DNA of 9,921 bases from Endozoicomonadaceae bacterium (GTDB lineage: Bacteria > Pseudomonadota > Gammaproteobacteria > Pseudomonadales > Endozoicomonadaceae), in contig JAGLCE010000069.1 of NCBI GenBank assembly GCA_023146365.1, positions 1 through 9,921 on the forward strand, in the 5' to 3' direction. Shown piece after piece: positions 7,087 through 9,921 of this stretch; the stretch's first letter is position 1, and every line of letters starts with the position of its first letter. Both the position numbers and the translations under genes were made by a program. The notes beneath the pieces are model-generated. The model did not search any database. It was not told where the DNA came from and worked only from the letters and a program-made list of their open reading frames with translations.

Positions 7087-8190
7087 TCAAACAGCAAGGC
7101 CCTTAGCAACTACCTGGCCATTCTTCTTTATTAATATAGCGGGCAATATTACGGAATCAAATATATTGTTTTCGTTTGATTTATTTTCATCAAATCTAAC
7201 ATACTCATCTTCATTAAATATAGCATTTTTATCTACACGTGAAAATACCATAGGTGAGGGTTGAAGGAACATTAACAATCTAATCTTTAAAACTTTGAAT
7301 AAATAAGGCTTTAAATTTTCATACCCAGCATCTTTGTGTTCGCTATTTTTTATAATATCGTCTATCGCCTTGTTGAAAATACTAACGAAATGACCTTTAT
7401 TATTCATCAAATCATCTCCCAATGTGCTTATGTTATTTTTCCATAACAGACCTGTTTCAGTATTGTCGGTAAAATTCTGATCGTTAGATAAAAAATTGAG
7501 TTGAGTATTTAGGATGATATTTTCCGCTTCGACTCTTGCAGATTCAAACATGTTTAATAAACAATGGGTCATCTTAGCATCCTCATTAGCGCCTTCAGTA
7601 TTGTTGCTTGTTTGTTTATTTTTTTGATGAATTTCATTATATAGCTTTTGCCATTCATTATGATAAAAATTCGAAAACTCACTTTTCATAAGAGAAAATA
7701 CTGCTTCTGTATTTGCATTGATACCATCAAACTTATCATGCATTTTTCTCAATCGTCTAATTAAATCCTTCTCCTCTTCTGTTTTTGAGTTAATATCACA
7801 TTGTAAATAATAACAATTAGTTTCAAGTGCTTGAATTTCTTTATTAGTGTTGTCAATATCTAACTTGAACCTTTTTATTTCATTATTATAGTGCGAAATA
7901 TTGTTATCTTTATCACTTATTTCACAACGTATTTTATCTATTTCGGACATTAAAGCAGAACACTTAGCGCATATTTTTTTATTTAATTCAGCTATTTTAT
8001 CAATTTCTGTTGTTGGGTCATTTGAACTATTAAACTGCGAATTATCGATAATTGCTACGGTTTCATTCTCAGTGTGTTCGATATTTCTTGATTTTAAGGC
8101 AAGACGGAACGATTCAACCAGCTTGGCGTTAGGATTAGATGACTTTATATATTGGATGCCTATATCTGCTGCTATAACCCTTCCGAACAC
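7087..8190 (-). CDS. Coiled-coil protein with Mieap/SPATA18-like C-terminal domain (minus-strand paralogue)
   Basis: 367 residues from a GTG at 8190, in three parts. The first 25 residues (F-G-R-V-I, then G-I-Q-Y-I-K) match the paralogue at 8213. Residues about 62-152 are a long coiled coil. Residues about 170-367 are similar to the paralogue's C-terminal domain, with F-Y-H-N-E-W at 175-180, S-P-M-V-F at 312-316, L-P-A-I-L at 349-353 and V-A-K-G-L-A at 361-366. The last block corresponds to the W-P-A-L ... G-G-P-x-L-x-K-G-x-A ending I recall for the animal Mieap C-terminal domain. Mieap proteins act in mitochondrial quality control; that role here is only inferred. The true start is unclear. 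The frame is open upstream to 8286 and shares a conserved peptide there with the paralogue, but it has no ATG, GTG or TTG. The codon mirroring the paralogue's ATG is ACG (8274-8272). The gene may therefore have lost its start, use ACG, or start at the GTG. No convincing ribosome binding site is seen. It is strongly AT-rich. Confidence 0.82.
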   Translation of the reverse strand: MFGRVIAADIGIQYIKSSNPNAKLVESFRLALKSRNIEHTENETVAIIDNSQFNSSNDPTTEIDKIAELNKKICAKCSALMSEIDKIRCEISDKDNNISHYNNEIKRFKLDIDNTNKEIQALETNCYYLQCDINSKTEEEKDLIRRLRKMHDKFDGINANTEAVFSLMKSEFSNFYHNEWQKLYNEIHQKNKQTSNNTEGANEDAKMTHCLLNMFESARVEAENIILNTQLNFLSNDQNFTDNTETGLLWKNNISTLGDDLMNNKGHFVSIFNKAIDDIIKNSEHKDAGYENLKPYLFKVLKIRLLMFLQPSPMVFSRVDKNAIFNEDEYVRFDENKSNENNIFDSVILPAILIKKNGQVVAKGLAV

Positions 8191-8307
8191 AAAAGAATAG
8201 ATAGCTTCCGCTATGCCCCCCCCGCAATCTACCTTTACATACGTGTATGTAAGGACGCATTGTAAAGGGAGCGTAGGGGAATCTATCTATTCTTTTTTGT
8301 TCGGAAG
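8180..8307. repeat. 128-bp imperfect palindrome between head-to-head paralogues
   Basis: Centre between 8243 and 8244. Outer arms 8180-8204 and 8283-8307 match at 24 of 25 bases. The core 8233-8242 / 8245-8254 matches at 9 of 10 with a 2-base loop (TACATAC ... GTATGTA). The middle of each arm has diverged. Codon phase is mirrored, so both strands encode similar peptides: plus has T-Y-V-Y-V-R ... E-S-I-Y-S-F-L-F-G-R, minus has T-Y-T-Y-V-K ... E-A-I-Y-S-F-V-F-G-R. It is the joint of an inverted gene duplication. Candidate -10 boxes TATAAC (8173-8178, plus) and TATAGT (8314-8309, minus) are also mirror images, without good -35 boxes. Confidence 0.92.
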
Positions 8308-9424
8308 AACTATAAAAGTATGCGAAGGTTACACATATATAAATTTACCCAGTAATTGTAACACCTCGCTGCGTAATAAGTTCAATATTGTCTTACAGGT
8401 AAAAAAAAGAGAAATATCTCCTTATATTTGTGTACTAGAAAAACAAACAAGTTCTTTAGAACAGAAACTTCAATCTCTTTCCAAAGAAATAAAAGATATC
8501 AATGATAATAAAAATAAGAAAACAGACGAGATGTCAAAGTTAGGAGAAGAGGTTCACGTAAAAGAAAACGAGTTGAAATTGTTAATTGATCGCAGAGACG
8601 AAGTTACACAATATAAGGAAAAACTCAGCTGTTACTTGAATCGGATAAATGATAAAAGGGAGGTAGCTATGACTGAATTGTCATCAAAGGCGGGTGATGT
8701 TATGACTAGCAAGAATCCGAATATAACTAATTTAGGCGACCCTAATCGCGCAGATAAATTGGGCGATAAATTTAATGAAATATATGATAATGAATGGACC
8801 GACTTAATGGAATATTTAGAAAGTAGTGATAAGAAGAAACTGAAGACTCCGTTAGAAAATAACAAAGTGATGGATAAAAGCGGCAAAAAATATGCAATGA
8901 TTATAGTAAGAATGACGAAAAAAGCACTAAATAAAGTGGAACTTTATATGGCACATGAAAAAAGTGAAATTAGGAAAAAACAAATCGAAACAGTAAAAGC
9001 AAAAATTAATGATAAAAGCCATAATAGAGAAGACGTTGAGTGCAGTAACCTAAAATTAGAGGAAAATTCAAAATATATTATAGCTGAAACGTTAAAAAAA
9101 GACCCCATTAAAATGACAAATTATATAGCATCAATCACAGATGCTTTGATAAATGAAAATTATAAAGAATATGAATCTGATGCTTTAAGAAAGTTTTTAG
9201 AAAAAGTTGTCGAAATAATGGTGTACGGGAAACTACAAGATGTCCCTATGGTGTTTTGTTTTGCAAAGGAAGATGAGATATATGATCGAAATCATTTCAG
9301 GGTTTATACACATAAAGGACTAGCAATTGTTGATTATGCTGTATGGCCCGTAGTCTACTTACATGAAGGTGGTCCAGTGCTATTTAAAGGGGTTGTTCAA
9401 GAACAACCCATCCCTGAGAGCTGA
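8213..9424 (+). CDS. Coiled-coil protein with Mieap/SPATA18-like C-terminal domain (plus-strand paralogue)
   Basis: 403 residues. Residues 8-50 form the family N-terminal module (T-Y-V-Y-V, C17, E-S-I-Y-S-F-L-F-G-R at 23-32, then C37-x2-Y40-x7-N48-C49). Residues about 70-156 are a charged coiled coil. Residues about 183-398 are a C-terminal domain beginning Y-D-N-E-W-T-D at 191-197 and ending with V-P-M-V-F (344-348), V-D-Y-A-V-W-P (373-379) and L-H-E-G-G-P-V-L-F-K-G-V (383-394). These blocks match, from memory, the C-terminal domain of animal mitochondria-eating proteins (Mieap/SPATA18), which also follows a coiled coil. That domain is common in invertebrates and not expected in free-living bacteria, so transfer from a host is the simplest idea. 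The function in the bacterium is unknown. The ATG at 8213 has no Shine-Dalgarno site and is followed by a C8 run; upstream in-frame codons are open only to 8201. The gene ends before a strong hairpin. It is AT-rich throughout. Confidence 0.88.
   Translation: MPPPQSTFTYVYVRTHCKGSVGESIYSFLFGRTIKVCEGYTYINLPSNCNTSLRNKFNIVLQVKKREISPYICVLEKQTSSLEQKLQSLSKEIKDINDNKNKKTDEMSKLGEEVHVKENELKLLIDRRDEVTQYKEKLSCYLNRINDKREVAMTELSSKAGDVMTSKNPNITNLGDPNRADKLGDKFNEIYDNEWTDLMEYLESSDKKKLKTPLENNKVMDKSGKKYAMIIVRMTKKALNKVELYMAHEKSEIRKKQIETVKAKINDKSHNREDVECSNLKLEENSKYIIAETLKKDPIKMTNYIASITDALINENYKEYESDALRKFLEKVVEIMVYGKLQDVPMVFCFAKEDEIYDRNHFRVYTHKGLAIVDYAVWPVVYLHEGGPVLFKGVVQEQPIPES
8216..8223. repeat. Run of eight C directly after the start codon
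   Basis: Eight consecutive C follow the ATG at 8213, as codons two to four (CCC CCC CCG), in a gene of otherwise low GC. Such runs are typical sites of slippage that switches genes on and off. The mirrored position on the other strand (minus, 8271-8264) is not a homopolymer. Confidence 0.9.
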
Positions 9425-9462
9425 GAGTAATAAAGATAAAGACGTCAAGTTAAAATAAAAAG

Positions 9463-9498
9463 ATACCCACATAAATGAAAGACAAGTTATGTGGGTAT
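9463..9498. terminator. Strong hairpin terminator, likely bidirectional
   Basis: A perfect 12-bp stem (9463-9474 with 9487-9498, ATACCCACATAA / TTATGTGGGTAT) and a 12-base loop, 38 bp after the stop of the plus-strand paralogue. On the plus strand only a short, interrupted T-rich stretch follows. On the minus strand the stem is followed by CTTTTTATTTT, a better T-run, so it should stop leftward transcripts more efficiently than rightward ones. Confidence 0.8.
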
Positions 9499-9660
9499 GT
9501 TCTTGCTTTACAATTAAAATTTCAATATAACGATTTTGAGGAAACGTCTAATACGCTAAAAACGGCTAACTCAGCGTTCAGCTTCGAGCCTGTAAATGAT
9601 AATGAGACTTCTGGCAAGCAATAATTATCAAAAATGGAGCGATTGAATAATTAAATAAGC
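9499..9660. other. Short AT-rich intergenic stretch
   Basis: No gene, RNA or clear signal is seen between the hairpin terminator and the IS remnant on the right. Confidence 0.5.
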
Positions 9661-9921
9661 TCATTCGGATACCAGTATGTTTATATCCCGTTGAGTGGTT
9701 TTACCTGAAAGTATTGAATGAATAGAATGACTTTTGGGTGATTGCTGTATTTTCCTGCTGTTACCATTTGGTAATATACTGTATATCAGGGATAATAGGA
9801 TCTGTTTTGCCCTGCCAACAACCTGCTTCAAAAAGAGTATAAATTCTTTTTGCGAGTGCTGGGAACCAATGCGCAGGTCGCAGCCAAGAGACCAGCCTTC
9901 CTGCCCTAGGTAGGCTGCAAT
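9661..9921 (-). pseudogene. IS1380-type transposase fragment, runs off the window
   Basis: The minus strand is open from the window edge to TGA at 9663-9661. Its first 40 residues include Y-L-G-Q-E-G-W, G-C-D-L-R, G-S-Q-H-S-Q-K and F-L-x-x-V-x-x-R-A, which match the central part of IS1380-family transposases. The expected catalytic segment (R-x-D-S-G) does not follow. From about 9800 leftward the peptide is unrelated, so the transposase is truncated there and the remaining frame is probably chance. The rest of the element lies to the right of the window. Confidence 0.75.

Noticed and set aside
7073..7101. GGCC...GGCC hairpin at the end of the minus-strand paralogue
   Set aside because: It overlaps the last codons and has no T-run in the direction of transcription; not convincing as a terminator.
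8236..8251. TACATAC-GT-GTATGTA as a stand-alone operator
   Set aside because: It is the centre of the larger coding palindrome, and the duplication explains it without invoking a regulator.
1..9921. CRISPR arrays, tRNA or rRNA genes
   Set aside because: No regularly spaced repeats and no recognisable tRNA or rRNA sequence were seen.

Overview
The window looks like part of a gammaproteobacterial genome that lives with an animal host. Two GC-balanced housekeeping genes of ordinary proteobacterial type (trhO and an ABC exporter, roughly 1521-4437) sit between AT-rich accessory blocks. Those blocks hold eukaryote-like genes and decayed insertion sequences. The mix (F-box plus beta-propeller protein, coiled-coil proteins ending in a domain I recognise as similar to the animal Mieap/SPATA18 C-terminal domain, many IS remnants) would fit an Endozoicomonadaceae-like symbiont or intracellular parasite of a marine invertebrate. 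That placement is inference; the sequence does not name a species.

Layout. 1-371: AT-rich, no convincing gene, an (AT)n run. 372-926: a small coiled-coil protein with a good ribosome binding site. 927-1520: mostly decayed DNA, a possible transposase start on the minus strand, and a 13-bp inverted repeat (349-361 / 1238-1250) that brackets the coiled-coil gene. 1521-2447: trhO. 2533-2566: a 17-bp tandem repeat in front of the transporter. 2614-4437: an ABC exporter half-transporter. 4472-4777: an IS630-type transposase pseudogene. 4886-6568 (minus, possibly from 6625): F-box protein with about nine WD40-like blades. 6837-6972: IS30-type transposase fragment. 7087-8190 (minus) and 8213-9424 (plus): two paralogous coiled-coil proteins with Mieap-like C-termini, arranged head to head. 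9463-9498: a strong hairpin terminator. 9661-9921 (minus): open frame starting with an IS1380-type transposase fragment that runs off the window.

The most striking structure is the junction between the two paralogues. An imperfect palindrome of about 128 bp (8180-8307, centred between 8243 and 8244) has the same codon phase on both strands, so each strand encodes nearly the same peptide (T-Y-x-Y-V ... E-x-I-Y-S-F-x-F-G-R). The plus copy has an ATG; the mirrored codon on the minus strand is ACG. A run of eight C directly follows the plus ATG. Together this suggests an inverted gene duplication, possibly with slippage-prone expression.

A plausible joint role for the accessory genes is manipulation of a eukaryotic host: an F-box protein could borrow the host SCF ubiquitin ligase, and Mieap-like proteins could act on mitochondria or mimic host Mieap-family proteins. 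No secretion signal was identified and none of this is demonstrated by the sequence.
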